From: Enterococcus sp. DIV2402
GTDB lineage: Bacteria; Bacillota; Bacilli; Lactobacillales; Enterococcaceae
Length of the DNA: 64,000 nucleotides
Direction of reading: 5' to 3'
NCBI RefSeq assembly: GCF_017426705.2
Contig: NZ_CP147251.1
Location: 2,456,501-2,520,500, forward strand
Shown here: in pieces, positions 20,898-30,095 of the stretch
Layout of the letters: each line of letters begins with the position of its first letter
How positions within the stretch are numbered: position 1 is the first letter of the stretch
Position numbers and translations under genes: made by a program
Notes under the pieces: generated by a model
The model's database searches: none
What the model was told of the DNA's origin: nothing
Seen by the model: the letters and a program-made list of their open reading frames with translations, nothing else

Positions 20898-21377
20898 TTA
20901 CTTTTCTCTATTAAATGCTTCGCTATAAATCTTACGAAGTTTGCTTGAGTCATCAGGCCATGTAATTGGCTGCCCATGAACAAGCTGAACAAATACCTCT
21001 AAACAATTATGCCATCCTATCGCAGTTTGCACTGTCCATGCAACATCATCAAATGTATGGGTAAAAACCATTCGACATCCTTTATCTTCTTCTAGCAATT
21101 CTATGCGTATCAAATCATCCATTTCACTGAAAGCCAATAAATATGACTCTTCTAATGCTGTGATAGTTGCTGTATATTGTGAACCTTCACCATCATCGAA
21201 GGAAATTTTCCCACCAATTCTTAAATCCATTTCTCCTGTTGCAAAAGGATACCACTGTGAAAAATAATTAGAATTTGTAACAAATTGGAAAATAGCTTCC
21301 GGTTTATCAGAAAAAAAATGTTCAAAACGTATAACATAGCGCCCATTCAATTCATGTAGTGTTCCCAATTCATTCAT
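20898..21377 (-). CDS. SRPBCC/AHSA1-domain protein
   Basis: A 159-residue single-domain protein of the START/Bet v1-like (SRPBCC, AHSA1) fold. Typical motifs are IRFEHFFSDKPEAIFQFVTN at the start, SQWYPFATGEMDLRIGGKISF, and AIGWHNCLEVFVQLVHGQ in the C-terminal helix. Such proteins bind hydrophobic ligands or act as Hsp90 co-factors in eukaryotes; the ligand here is unknown. The start at 21377 is chosen because AAGGTGAT lies directly upstream; a 22-residue longer reading frame lacks a binding site. It sits between the cdsA terminator and rseP, splitting the uppS-cdsA-rseP-proS series usual in this group, so it may be a lineage-specific insertion. Confidence 0.85.
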   Translation of the reverse strand: MNELGTLHELNGRYVIRFEHFFSDKPEAIFQFVTNSNYFSQWYPFATGEMDLRIGGKISFDDGEGSQYTATITALEESYLLAFSEMDDLIRIELLEEDKGCRMVFTHTFDDVAWTVQTAIGWHNCLEVFVQLVHGQPITWPDDSSKLRKIYSEAFNREK

Positions 21378-21532
21378 CGTATCACCTTCCTTAATTTTTT
21401 TAAATCGCATGTCTCTCATTAAATTATCTTCAAGCTTGGTCAAAACTTTTCTCTAGTCATTAGCTACTTCCACTTTATCATAAATCTAGAAATGAATACA
21501 GATGGTTAAGGTCCATGCTGTACCGCTTGAAT

Positions 21533-21568
21533 GCAAAAAAACGAAGTAGCCAAAATGGTTACTTCGTT
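21533..21568 (-). terminator. Terminator of cdsA
   Basis: Stem AACGAAGTAACC / GGCTACTTCGTT with one mismatch (21557-21568 with 21540-21551), followed by TTTTTT on the minus strand. Seven bases after the cdsA stop. Confidence 0.85.
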
Positions 21569-21575
21569 TCTTTGA

Positions 21576-22379
21576 TTAAAATACGCCTAAAAGACTCATA
21601 ATTGGAAATACAAATAACAAACTATCAAAACGATCTAAAATACCACCGTGTCCAGGTAAAATCGTTCCTGAATCTTTAACTTTATAATGACGCTTAATAG
21701 CAGATTCTACTAAATCACCAAATTGACCGACAATAGAAAAAATAATGGTTAGTAAAATCATAACAAATGAATTATAGCCAAAATAGTCGCTTCCATGAAA
21801 AATTGCTAGATACACTGCTGCAACAACCACGGCACTTAAAATGCCACCGAGAGCACCTTCTACTGTTTTATTAGGCGAAATTTCTGGCCACAGTTTATTT
21901 TTACCGTACTGTCTTCCGACCATATATGCGCCAATATCGGTTGCCCAAACAATAAACAATCCAAAACATAGAACAATTAAATTTTCTATACGTGCATTAA
22001 CAAAACTTTCAAAACCTACACCAGTATACAAACTAACAATGACTGGAAACGCTGCTTCATCAATTGTATACGTATTTTTTGAAATTACTGAAATTCCCAA
22101 TAATAACATCACAATCAAATAAAACAACATAAATTTATCGGTTTTTTCTGGTAAAAAAACAAACCATTCTCTAGGTAAAACTAAAATGACTGCCCCCAGT
22201 CCTGAAAGTACACCTTCAAAGCTTAACATCGCTAGTCCTTTCATGCGGAATAGCTCATACACACCTACAACGGCTAACGCTGCGCCTAATAAAGCAACTG
22301 AAATACCGCCAAAATCAAAATAAATGATTGGTAAAAATAGTGCTAGCGCAACAACAGCTGTAATCACACGTTGTCTCAT
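21576..22379 (-). CDS. cdsA: Phosphatidate cytidylyltransferase (CDP-diglyceride synthase)
   Basis: The enzyme makes CDP-diacylglycerol from phosphatidic acid and CTP for phospholipid synthesis. The 267-residue protein has about seven or eight membrane spans and the family signature near the C-terminus, with SAIKRHYKVKDSGTILPGHG followed by GGILDRFDSL. Its ATG overlaps the uppS stop by four bases (ATGA), so the two are translationally coupled. A terminator follows directly, so here it is not co-transcribed with rseP. Confidence 0.95.
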   Translation of the reverse strand: MRQRVITAVVALALFLPIIYFDFGGISVALLGAALAVVGVYELFRMKGLAMLSFEGVLSGLGAVILVLPREWFVFLPEKTDKFMLFYLIVMLLLGISVISKNTYTIDEAAFPVIVSLYTGVGFESFVNARIENLIVLCFGLFIVWATDIGAYMVGRQYGKNKLWPEISPNKTVEGALGGILSAVVVAAVYLAIFHGSDYFGYNSFVMILLTIIFSIVGQFGDLVESAIKRHYKVKDSGTILPGHGGILDRFDSLLFVFPIMSLLGVF

Positions 22380-23176
22380 TTTTTCTCCTCCTTATGTTTC
22401 AACCCGCCAAAACGGCGATCTCTATTTTGAAAACTAGCAATTGAAGTTTCCAATAATAACTCGTTAAAATCTGGCCATAAAGCGTCAGTGAAAAATAATT
22501 CACTGTAAGCAATTTGCCAAAGAAGAAAATTACTAATACGCTCCTCACCACTTGTTCGAATTAACAGTTCTGGATCACGCAATTCAACTGGTAGAAAACC
22601 CGTCATTAAATGTTTAGCAATCATCTCTTCATCAATCAGCTCAACATCGCCTGAGTTATCAGCAACTTCCTGATAAACGTCTTTCACAGCGGAGACAATT
22701 TCAGCTCGACTACCATAATTTAATGCAAAATTCAAAATCATACCTGTATTGTTTTTGGTTTGTTCAATGGCTCGTGCTACAGCATCTTGCGTATGGGTAG
22801 GTAAAAATTCTTTGTAGCCCATCACATTGACACGAACATTCTCTTTAATTAATTCAGGTACAAAAGCATCAAAAAAATCCACCGGCAGCTGCATCAAAAA
22901 GTCTACTTCTTCTGTCGGACGTTTCCAATTCTCTGTCGAAAACGCATAAAGAGTTAGTACTTTTACACCTAGATGAGAGGCATGTTTGGTAATTTTTTTG
23001 ACTGTTTCCATTCCTTCCTTATGCCCCGCTACTCGAGGCAAACGACGGTTTTGGGCCCATCGTCCATTTCCATCCATAATAATTGCTATATGCTTGGGGA
23101 TCGGTAATTCTTTTTGAAACTCAAACTCCCCTTCTTCCTGGATGTATTTGCTCTTTTGTGGAAAAAAACGTAGCAT
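22376..23176 (-). CDS. uppS: Isoprenyl (undecaprenyl) pyrophosphate synthase
   Basis: A cis-prenyltransferase that builds the C55 lipid carrier for cell wall synthesis. The 266-residue protein carries IAIIMDGNGRWAQNRRLPRV near 30-50 (catalytic Asp and pyrophosphate-binding Arg), AGHKEGMETVK, LYAFSTENWKRP near 100, and the C-terminal DPELLIRTSGEERISNFLLW plus YSELFFTDALWPDF. The start at 23176 has GGAGAG 7 bases upstream; a slightly longer frame is unsupported. TGCTATAAT (23221-23229) upstream is a good extended -10. First gene of uppS-cdsA. Confidence 0.96.
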   Translation of the reverse strand: MLRFFPQKSKYIQEEGEFEFQKELPIPKHIAIIMDGNGRWAQNRRLPRVAGHKEGMETVKKITKHASHLGVKVLTLYAFSTENWKRPTEEVDFLMQLPVDFFDAFVPELIKENVRVNVMGYKEFLPTHTQDAVARAIEQTKNNTGMILNFALNYGSRAEIVSAVKDVYQEVADNSGDVELIDEEMIAKHLMTGFLPVELRDPELLIRTSGEERISNFLLWQIAYSELFFTDALWPDFNELLLETSIASFQNRDRRFGGLKHKEEKK

Positions 23177-23217
23177 CTTGTTCTCTCCTATCATCCCAAT
23201 TTAAAAAATTCATCCTT

Positions 23218-23229
23218 TACATTATAGCA
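23218..23229 (-). promoter_or_regulatory. Extended -10 promoter of uppS-cdsA
   Basis: TGCTATAAT on the minus strand (TATAAT at 23221-23226), 45 bases before the uppS ATG. A TTGATA lies upstream, but at a poor distance (21 bases). Confidence 0.55.
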
Positions 23230-23320
23230 ATAATAAGAAATATTGCCTATCAAAAAAAGAAGTTCCGTTCATTTATTAATAGAAAACGAATAATTTCAGC
23301 TGTTTTTTAATGGAATAATA

Positions 23321-23354
23321 AAAAAGGTGAAACTATTTTTTACATAGTCTCACC
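23321..23354 (-). terminator. Terminator of frr
   Basis: Stem GGTGAGACTAT / ATAGTTTCACC with one mismatched or wobble pair (23344-23354 with 23326-23336), followed by TTTTT on the minus strand. Eight bases after the frr stop. Confidence 0.8.
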
Positions 23355-23361
23355 AAAAAAA

Positions 23362-23919
23362 TTAAACTTCTAATAGTTCTTTTTCTTTTTCTGCTGCGAT
23401 TGCATCTAAGTTTTTGATGCTTTCGTCTGTTGCTGCTTGAACTTCTTTTTCTGAATCTTTCAAATCATCTTCTGTAATTTCGCTTGCTTTTTGTTGTTTT
23501 TTGTATGCATCGATTGCATCACGACGAGCATTACGAACAGCAACTTTTGCATTTTCAGCTGCTTTTTTAACGTCTTTTGCTAATTCTTTACGACGTTCTT
23601 CTGTTAATTGAGGAAGCACTAAACGAATCACATTTCCGTCATTTGTTGGTGTAATTCCTAAATCAGATGCCATAATTGCTTTTTCAACTTCTTGTAATAT
23701 TGTTTTATCAAATGGTGTAACCATTAATACACGCGCTTCTGGGATTGTAATTGAAGCCATTTGATTTAATGGCGTTGGTACACCATAATAAACGACTGAT
23801 ACGCGGTCTAAAAGGCTAGCATTCGCACGACCTGCACGAATTTGTCCTAAATCACGTTGTAAGCTATCTGCTGCTTTTTGCATCTTTTCTTTTGCTTCTG
23901 TTAAAATTTGATCTGCCAT
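23362..23919 (-). CDS. frr: Ribosome recycling factor
   Basis: RRF splits post-termination ribosomes together with EF-G. The 185-residue protein is of normal length and has the family features: N-terminal helix [63 protein letters not shown], then the long basic helix [18 protein letters not shown]. The start at 23919 has GAGGGG 7 bases upstream and gives the normal N-terminus. It has a promoter of its own in the 257-base gap behind pyrH. Confidence 0.96.
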   Translation of the reverse strand: MADQILTEAKEKMQKAADSLQRDLGQIRAGRANASLLDRVSVVYYGVPTPLNQMASITIPEARVLMVTPFDKTILQEVEKAIMASDLGITPTNDGNVIRLVLPQLTEERRKELAKDVKKAAENAKVAVRNARRDAIDAYKKQQKASEITEDDLKDSEKEVQAATDESIKNLDAIAAEKEKELLEV

Positions 23920-24074
23920 TTTATTTCCCCTCACTAATAATTTCCAAACGTTTGCATGGAAACCCTAAATTTTATTTTAGAATAATTTCTTTGCACAAAA
24001 CTTGATAAATAATGCCCTCATTTTGCGTAAAATATCGTTTATTAATGAAATACTCAAGCTTTGCCAATATCTTT

Positions 24075-24104
24075 ATTATACGTGATTATCGGTCGAATAT
24101 ACAA
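24075..24104 (-). promoter_or_regulatory. Promoter of frr
   Basis: TTGTAT (24099-24104) and TATAAT (24075-24080), spacer 18 bases, on the minus strand, placed between the pyrH terminator and frr. About 150 bases of leader lie between it and the frr start; I see no strong hairpin there. Confidence 0.7.
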
Positions 24105-24146
24105 CCTTAAACCATTAAAAACTCAATTCTTCTATTTTTTAATTTT

Positions 24147-24189
24147 AAAAAAATCGTTAACTACCTTGTGAGTAATTAACGATTTTTCG
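24147..24189 (-). terminator. Terminator of pyrH
   Basis: Minus-strand hairpin AAATCGTTAA / TTAACGATTT (24176-24185 with 24151-24160), 15-base loop, followed by TTTTAAAAT. It lies directly after the pyrH stop. Confidence 0.75.
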
Positions 24190-24191
24190 TA

Positions 24192-24935
<744 letters not shown>

Positions 24936-25000
24936 CTATTCCTAATAGTAGCAATCTGCTCAGCTATGAGCGTCTTATTGATTAATCTAATTTTGCTTAA

Positions 25001-25029
25001 AAAAAGGGAGCGCATTTCCATGCGTTCCC
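25001..25029 (-). terminator. Terminator of tsf
   Basis: Stem GGGAACGCAT / ATGCGCTCCC with one wobble pair (25020-25029 with 25006-25015), followed by TTTTTTTAAG on the minus strand. Confidence 0.85.
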
Positions 25030-25048
25030 ATCTGCTCTAGGAACAGAT

Positions 25049-25930
25049 TTATTTATTTACTTGGCTCATAACTTCTTCTACAAAGTTATCTTCACGTTTT
25101 TCGATACCTTCGCCCACTTCAAAACGAGTGAATGATTTCACAGTAGCGCCTTTTGAAGCTACATATTTAGCTACTGTCATATCTGGATCTTTAACGAATG
25201 GTTGGTCTACTAATGAGATTTCAGCTTTAAATTTATTTAAGCGTCCAACTACCATTTTTTCAACGATATTTGCTGGTTTGCCTTCATTTAATGCTTGTTC
25301 AGTTAATACTGATTTTTCATGATCTAATTCTTCTTGAGGAATTTGAGATTCGTCAACATAACGAGGGTTGATTGCTGCAACGTGCATAGCTACGTCTTTA
25401 GCAACTTCTTCATCAGTTGTTCCTTCTACAACAGTTAATACAGCGATACGTCCACCCATGTGTAAGTATCCACCGAATGCTGCGTTATCTTCTTTTTCAA
25501 CAACGTCAAAACGACGGAAGCTGATTTTTTCACCAATTACTTGAGTAGCTTCAATCAATGCATTTTTGATCACGCCAGTAGAAATTTCTAATTCCATTGC
25601 AGCGTCCATGTCAGCTGGTTTGTTTACAGCTACAGCTTCAGCGATTTCTTTTACTAAAGTTTGGAATTTTTCGTTTTTAGAAACGAAGTCTGTTTCAGAG
25701 TTTACTTCTACGATTGCAGCAGTGTTTCCATTAACTGCAACTGCAGCTAAACCTTCAGCAGCGATACGGTCATTTTTCTTAGCAGCTTTTGCCATACCTT
25801 TTTCACGTAAAAAGTCAACTGCTTTATCGATGTCGCCTTCTACTTCTACTAATGCTTTTTTAGCATCCATCATACCTACGCCAGTCATGTCGCGTAATTC
25901 TTTTACTAATTTAGCTGAGATTTGAGCCAT
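25049..25930 (-). CDS. tsf: Elongation factor Ts
   Basis: EF-Ts is the nucleotide exchange factor of EF-Tu. The 293-residue protein has the N-terminal UBA-like domain ([24 protein letters not shown]), the core motif [23 protein letters not shown] near 68-90, and two dimerisation-type subdomains with [20 protein letters not shown] near 190. Length is normal. It lies 105 bases after rpsB; a strong hairpin between them probably lowers tsf expression relative to S2. Confidence 0.97.
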   Translation of the reverse strand: MAQISAKLVKELRDMTGVGMMDAKKALVEVEGDIDKAVDFLREKGMAKAAKKNDRIAAEGLAAVAVNGNTAAIVEVNSETDFVSKNEKFQTLVKEIAEAVAVNKPADMDAAMELEISTGVIKNALIEATQVIGEKISFRRFDVVEKEDNAAFGGYLHMGGRIAVLTVVEGTTDEEVAKDVAMHVAAINPRYVDESQIPQEELDHEKSVLTEQALNEGKPANIVEKMVVGRLNKFKAEISLVDQPFVKDPDMTVAKYVASKGATVKSFTRFEVGEGIEKREDNFVEEVMSQVNK

Positions 25931-25965
25931 TTTTGAATTTCCTCCTGAAATATATGTTAGTTTTT

Positions 25966-26021
25966 TAAAAAAAGCTGTTTCAAAGGAGAGTACGGCTTTT
26001 CGCCTAGCCTTTGAAACAGCT
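25966..26021 (-). terminator. Hairpin terminator/attenuator between rpsB and tsf
   Basis: Perfect 14-bp stem (AGCTGTTTCAAAGG at 26008-26021 on the minus strand, with its complement at 25973-25986), 21-base loop, followed by TTTTTTTAA. It has the full form of an intrinsic terminator, yet tsf follows with a good binding site and no obvious promoter in the short gap, so partial read-through is likely. Confidence 0.85.
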
Positions 26022-26035
26022 CCGTCGTTTAAAAA

Positions 26036-26818
26036 TTATTCAGCTGATGCGTTGTCGCCTTCTACTACATCAACAATTTCTTCAATTGAAGTTGCAGCTT
26101 CTTCAGCTACGAAATCTTCTTCAACTACTTGATCTTCACCTTGGTTGCCTTCGATGAAAGCATCTGCCATTTTAGAAGTAATCAATTTAACGGCGCGGAT
26201 AGCATCGTCATTTGAAGGAATTACTACGTCGATTTCGTCTGGATCACAGTTTGTATCAACCATAGCAACGATTGGGATATTTAATTTGTGTGCTTCTTGA
26301 ATTGCAATACGTTCTTTACGAGGGTCAACCACGTACATTACGTCTGGAATTCTTGGCATATCAGCGATACCACCTAAGAATTTTTCTAAACGTTCACGTT
26401 CTTTGTTCAAACCAGCAACTTCTTTTTTAGGTAAAACATCAAATGTTCCATCTTGTTCCATTGCATTGATTTGTTTCAAACGAGCAATACGTTTTTGGAT
26501 TGTTTCCCAGTTAGTTAAAGTTCCACCTAACCAACGGTGGTTTACATAGTATTGACCAGCGCGGATAGCTTCTTCTTTGATAGCTTCTTGAGCTTGTTTT
26601 TTAGTTCCTACGAACAATGCGATTCCGCCATCTTCAGCGACTTCTTTCATGTAATCGTAAGCAGCATCTACTAATTTAACTGTTTTTTGTAAGTCAATGA
26701 TGTAGATTCCGTTTCTTTCTGTGAAGATATATTTCTTCATTTTTGGGTTCCAGCGACGTGTTTGGTGACCAAAGTGTACGCCGGCTTCTAGTAATTGTTT
26801 CATAGAAATTACTGCCAT
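26036..26818 (-). CDS. rpsB: 30S ribosomal protein S2
   Basis: S2 binds the 30S body and recruits S1. The 260-residue protein shows the family signatures [20 protein letters not shown] and [20 protein letters not shown] at the N-terminus, then [27 protein letters not shown] near 95, [19 protein letters not shown] near 155, and [20 protein letters not shown] near 180. The acidic C-terminal tail ([20 protein letters not shown]) is common in lactic acid bacteria. It is preceded by a structured leader and a strong promoter. First gene of the rpsB-tsf unit. Confidence 0.98.
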   Translation of the reverse strand: MAVISMKQLLEAGVHFGHQTRRWNPKMKKYIFTERNGIYIIDLQKTVKLVDAAYDYMKEVAEDGGIALFVGTKKQAQEAIKEEAIRAGQYYVNHRWLGGTLTNWETIQKRIARLKQINAMEQDGTFDVLPKKEVAGLNKERERLEKFLGGIADMPRIPDVMYVVDPRKERIAIQEAHKLNIPIVAMVDTNCDPDEIDVVIPSNDDAIRAVKLITSKMADAFIEGNQGEDQVVEEDFVAEEAATSIEEIVDVVEGDNASAE

Positions 26819-26955
26819 TTTGTGTTTCCTCCAATTTGGTTTTTATTTTTTCCCTCTCCTACTTCATAGCTCTTTGGAGAACTGATTTTCAGCACCGCTC
26901 CGCAGATAAAGTAAGATGTGGATTGTTGACACAGCAATATTTTATTAAAGTGCCT
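26819..26955 (-). ncRNA. rpsB 5' leader, candidate Lacto-rpsB RNA element
   Basis: Between a strong promoter and the rpsB ATG lies about 135 bases of leader. On the RNA strand it contains the paired segments GATTTTC-type and GCGGAGCGGTGCTGA with several short helices, and it ends in the Shine-Dalgarno TTGGAGG. Lactobacillales carry a conserved structured leader here (the Lacto-rpsB motif), thought to mediate S2 autoregulation. Assignment is by position and general form; I did not fold or align it. Confidence 0.55.
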
Positions 26956-26960
26956 CAACT

Positions 26961-26989
26961 ATTATAATACGACACAAAAATAATTGCAA
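26961..26989 (-). promoter_or_regulatory. Strong promoter of rpsB
   Basis: TTGCAA (26984-26989) and a perfect TATAAT (26961-26966) spaced by 17 bases on the minus strand. Confidence 0.85.
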
Positions 26990-27212
26990 TCTATTTACAA
27001 ATCTTTTTGAGCCATCTGTAATTATATAGGATTGGACAACGCTTTTCAACTAAAAGCTTTTAGATTACTAGCATATATTATCTTTTTGCTACTATTTTTC
27101 ATCAGATGCGAATTTTTCTTTTTTATAAAATATGTTTTCTTAGTTCGCTTGTATCTCATTATTTGTTTATATTAAGATTAAAAGACTGCTGATATGTTAT
27201 AATTTTTATTAG
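26990..27212. other. AT-rich intergenic stretch between rpsB promoter and GNAT gene
   Basis: No coding frame, strong hairpin or repeat stands out. TATAAT at 27198-27203, 31 bases before the acetyltransferase ATG, is the likely -10 of that plus-strand gene. Confidence 0.5.
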
Positions 27213-27233
27213 TTGAAAATGGAAGGTGATTGC

Positions 27234-27695
27234 ATGAAACAAATTGAAATTGTTACGTACGAAGAAAAATATCATGATGATTTTAAACGGTTAGGATACG
27301 AGTGGCTGGAAAAATATGTCACCGTTGAACCAGAAGATATTAAAATTTTAAATTCTCCTAAAGAGATTATTTTAGATACAGGCGGCTGTATCTTTTTTGC
27401 AAAATATCAAAATGAAATAGTCGGCACTGTTTCTTTGATTAAAGTAGATGAAACAACTTACGAGTTAGCAAAATTAGCAGTAACAGAAAAATACAAAGGG
27501 CTCAAACTAGGAAACTTACTAATGGAAACAGCCATCCAACAAGCCAAAGAACAATATGCAACAAAAATTATTTTGTATACAGACCAAAAATTAGCTACGG
27601 CACTTGTGCTTTATCAAAAATTTGGTTTCCAAGAAATTCCTATGATTAATAACAAATATATAGATTCTGATCTCATGATGGAATTATCTATTTAA
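27234..27695 (+). CDS. GNAT-family N-acetyltransferase
   Basis: A 153-residue acetyltransferase. The acetyl-CoA binding segment is YELAKLAVTEKYKGLKLGNLLM (KYKGLKLG, Q/R-x-x-G-x-G/A type), followed by the C-terminal ALVLYQKFGFQEIP. The N-terminus MKQIEIVTYEEKYHDDFKRLGYEWLEKYVTVEPED is like the MarR-GNAT fusion acetyltransferase half, without the MarR part. The start at 27234 is supported by GGAAGGTGAT 4 bases upstream. The substrate is unknown. It stands before argR on the same strand, 91 bases away. Confidence 0.85.
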   Translation: MKQIEIVTYEEKYHDDFKRLGYEWLEKYVTVEPEDIKILNSPKEIILDTGGCIFFAKYQNEIVGTVSLIKVDETTYELAKLAVTEKYKGLKLGNLLMETAIQQAKEQYATKIILYTDQKLATALVLYQKFGFQEIPMINNKYIDSDLMMELSI

Positions 27696-27786
27696 TTCTC
27701 AATTTTACACACCTTAAAGCTATCTATTTTAAGTATCTTTTGCTATGATAAGAAATGAATTTATATGCAAAAAGGAGCTGAATCAT

Positions 27787-28251
27787 GTGCGTAAAGCGGA
27801 TCGCCATGTATTAATTAAACAACTTGTGAATAACAATACCATTCGTACACAAGAAGAGTTGTTACATCTTTTAGAAAAAGAAGGAGTAACTGCAACTCAA
27901 GCAACCATTTCACGTGATATTCGTGATTTGCAAATTGTGAAATCACCAGATGGAACTGGACAAGCAAAATTTGAGTTGTTTCAAGAAAGTCAAGGTCAAA
28001 AAGAAGAAACCGAAAATCAACGCTTAACTCATATCATTCAGGATGTGGTAACTAAAGTTGACCGTGTACAATTTTTAACATTAATTAATACAATTCCTGA
28101 TAATGCCCCTATCTTATCTGCAGCCATTGATGAAGTTTCAATGAAGGAAAAAATCTGTACATTAGCTGGTTTTGACGTTGTGGTTGTTATCTCGCGTACC
28201 GAAGAAGATGCACAAGTTATCGAAAATTATTTCAAAACACATGCTGTCTAA
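27787..28251 (+). CDS. argR: Arginine repressor ArgR/AhrC family
   Basis: A 154-residue arginine-responsive regulator. The N-terminal winged helix-turn-helix has KADRHVLIKQLVNNNTIRTQ and GVTATQATISRDIRDLQIVK; the C-terminal arginine-binding oligomerisation domain has TLINTIPDNAPILSAAIDEV and the typical GFDVVVVISRTEEDAQVIENYF. The start is GTG at 27787, 10 bases behind AAAGGAG; a frame extending 14 codons upstream would run through that binding site. It probably represses the argD and argC-J-B-F units located 4-10 kb away on the other strand. Many lactobacilli have two ArgR-type proteins; only this one is in view. Confidence 0.92.
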   Translation: MRKADRHVLIKQLVNNNTIRTQEELLHLLEKEGVTATQATISRDIRDLQIVKSPDGTGQAKFELFQESQGQKEETENQRLTHIIQDVVTKVDRVQFLTLINTIPDNAPILSAAIDEVSMKEKICTLAGFDVVVVISRTEEDAQVIENYFKTHAV

Positions 28252-28252
28252 A

Positions 28253-28301
28253 AAAAATACCCGACGATAGAATACGCTTTCTATCACCGGGTATTTTTTT
28301 T
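28253..28301. terminator. Terminator of argR
   Basis: Stem AAAATACCCG / CGGGTATTTT with an inner GATAG/CTATC pairing, flanked by an A run and TTTTTTTT. Possibly active in both directions, as it also faces the DUF2334 pseudogene. Confidence 0.8.
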
Positions 28302-28320
28302 AACCGCTAGATATCACCTT

Positions 28321-29953
28321 TTAATTTCTTTTCTTAAAAAATAAGACCAGAATCCCCACAAATACCACAATACCTGCGATACCATAATACATGAACTGTT
28401 TCTTGTGTGTGTTTAATTGTGAAACATCTGTGTGATTAACACGAACTTGACCTTTTTGCGAAGTAATTAAATAGTCCTCTATTTGAACTTGATTGTTTTC
28501 TTCTTTCAAATCTAACCATGTGGCTTGTTCTGCCGATTCTAATATGCTTACTACTTTTTTTAACCCATTCAATCCTAAATAAGGATGATAAAACGCTGAA
28601 ATATAAGCTTGACGATAATTGGAAAGCACGTGTACCCGTTCTTCCATAGCAGAAAATGCTTGTTTATCCCCTTCTTCAATAAAACCAAGTGTCTCTGGAT
28701 AAACAGTCATACCGTGTAAAAAGGATGGTTGTGAGACATATGTCGGCTGATATTCGCTTTGATAGGTTTGATCCGTTAATTGAAGACGTCCAATATATGA
28801 ACTAAAGTGTTTTGCAACAACTTCATATCCTTGTTGAGAAATAGCATAATGTGGCGCTTCAAACCCTAGCGGATATAAACCTTGCTCAACTAGTTAAGAT
28901 ACACCTTTAGTGATAGATTCTTCTATATAGCCTCTTTCAAATTCTTCTCCAGATTTTATAAATTCTTGGTATTCTTGTTCCGTTGAAAAATCACTTTGTT
29001 TTTTTGCAGGTACTTCATCCTCTTGATAAATAGGTCGGTCATTTTCGACATCCCAAAATTCAAAGCCTTCACCTGTTTCCGAACTGCGATATTGATGTTT
29101 GTAACCGTGTAAGATAATGCTTGCTCCGTTTTCTTGCATGTATTTGAGCGTATTTAATAATTGGGGTGAATCAGAAAAATGAATCGTCTCACCATCTTTA
29201 TTCGTATATATAGGAATAACCGCCACCATGTAAGGAATATTTTTGTCCTTTAAATATTCTGCTTGCTCGCGTAATTGCTGGGCATCTACTTTGGGATGAA
29301 CATCTTCCAAACGTAAATAACGAACAAATCCTTGTTGACTTTCACCTAAAAAATCATATAGAGAGTCTGCTACTAATGGACCAAATGGCGCAAACATTGT
29401 TTCTGCAGCAAAAAAATAATTCCCATCATTTTGAACGATTAAAGGTACTTGCTGTTCTTTTTCTAAGGTAGCCAACGCTTTTTGCTCAACCCCATCTTTT
29501 GATGCTTGCACATGATAAATAATCCTTTGTTCAGGTAACCTTTGAATGAAATCGGCTAAAATAATCTGATCAACCAATAGCTCGCCTTCTATTTGAAATA
29601 CGTTCATTTTAGCCAATTGCTCTGCATTATGTCCTATCACATAAAGCTTTCCCTCAAATGTGTCTAATGCTTTTTTTGTTTCTGAAGAAAAAGTCGTTTT
29701 GTCTAATCCAAAATAAATAATATGTGAACTATTTTGAATTGCATCACTTTGGATGTCTGATTCATTAATAAATTGATAGTTTATATTAAATCGACCTAAA
29801 ATAGTATCTAACATGCGTAATTCATTTAGCTTTTGCTCGCCTTTTGTTGAATAAATGACTAAAACGTCTTGTTTTACATTCTCTTGAGCAAAAATTTCTT
29901 TAGAATAAAAAAAGCAGATTGGTATTAAAAAAAAATAATATTATTTTACGCAT
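28321..29953 (-). pseudogene. DUF2334 polysaccharide-deacetylase-like protein, broken by a frameshift and a stop
   Basis: The intact protein would be about 544 residues: a signal peptide, an extracellular domain, the DUF2334 deacetylase-like domain (LRLEDVHPKVDAQQLREQAE, MVAVIPIY, ASIILHGYKHQYRSS) and a C-terminal membrane anchor (GIAGIVVFVGILVLFFKKRN). The ATG at 29953 has GGGAG 6 bases upstream. A run of nine T (29927-29935) puts the signal peptide out of frame; with eight T it would read on as FLIPICFFYSKEIFAQENV into the main frame. A TAA at 28894-28896 then interrupts the frame after SITKGVS; the same frame continues LVEQGLYPLGFEAPHYA to 28321. Two independent lesions argue for a true pseudogene. 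Confidence 0.8.
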
Positions 29954-30035
29954 CCGTTTCTCCCTCGACAATAGTATTGACTAAATCTATAATACATCCA
30001 AATTAAGTTTTGCATGATTTTAAATAATTGTCCAT

Positions 30036-30083
30036 ACAAAAAAATTATGCCATAAATTTGTTTAAAAACAAACTTATGGCATA
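30036..30083 (-). terminator. Terminator of argS
   Basis: Minus-strand stem TATGCCATAAGTTTGTTT paired with AAACAAATTTATGGCATA (30066-30083 with 30046-30063; one wobble), 2-base closing loop region, followed by ATTTTTTTG. Confidence 0.85.
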
Positions 30084-30095
30084 GACTATTTTTAC

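Noticed and set aside
26990..27212. tRNA or small RNA between rpsB and the acetyltransferase gene
   Set aside because: No cloverleaf, TTCRANYC box or terminator was seen; AT-rich spacer only.
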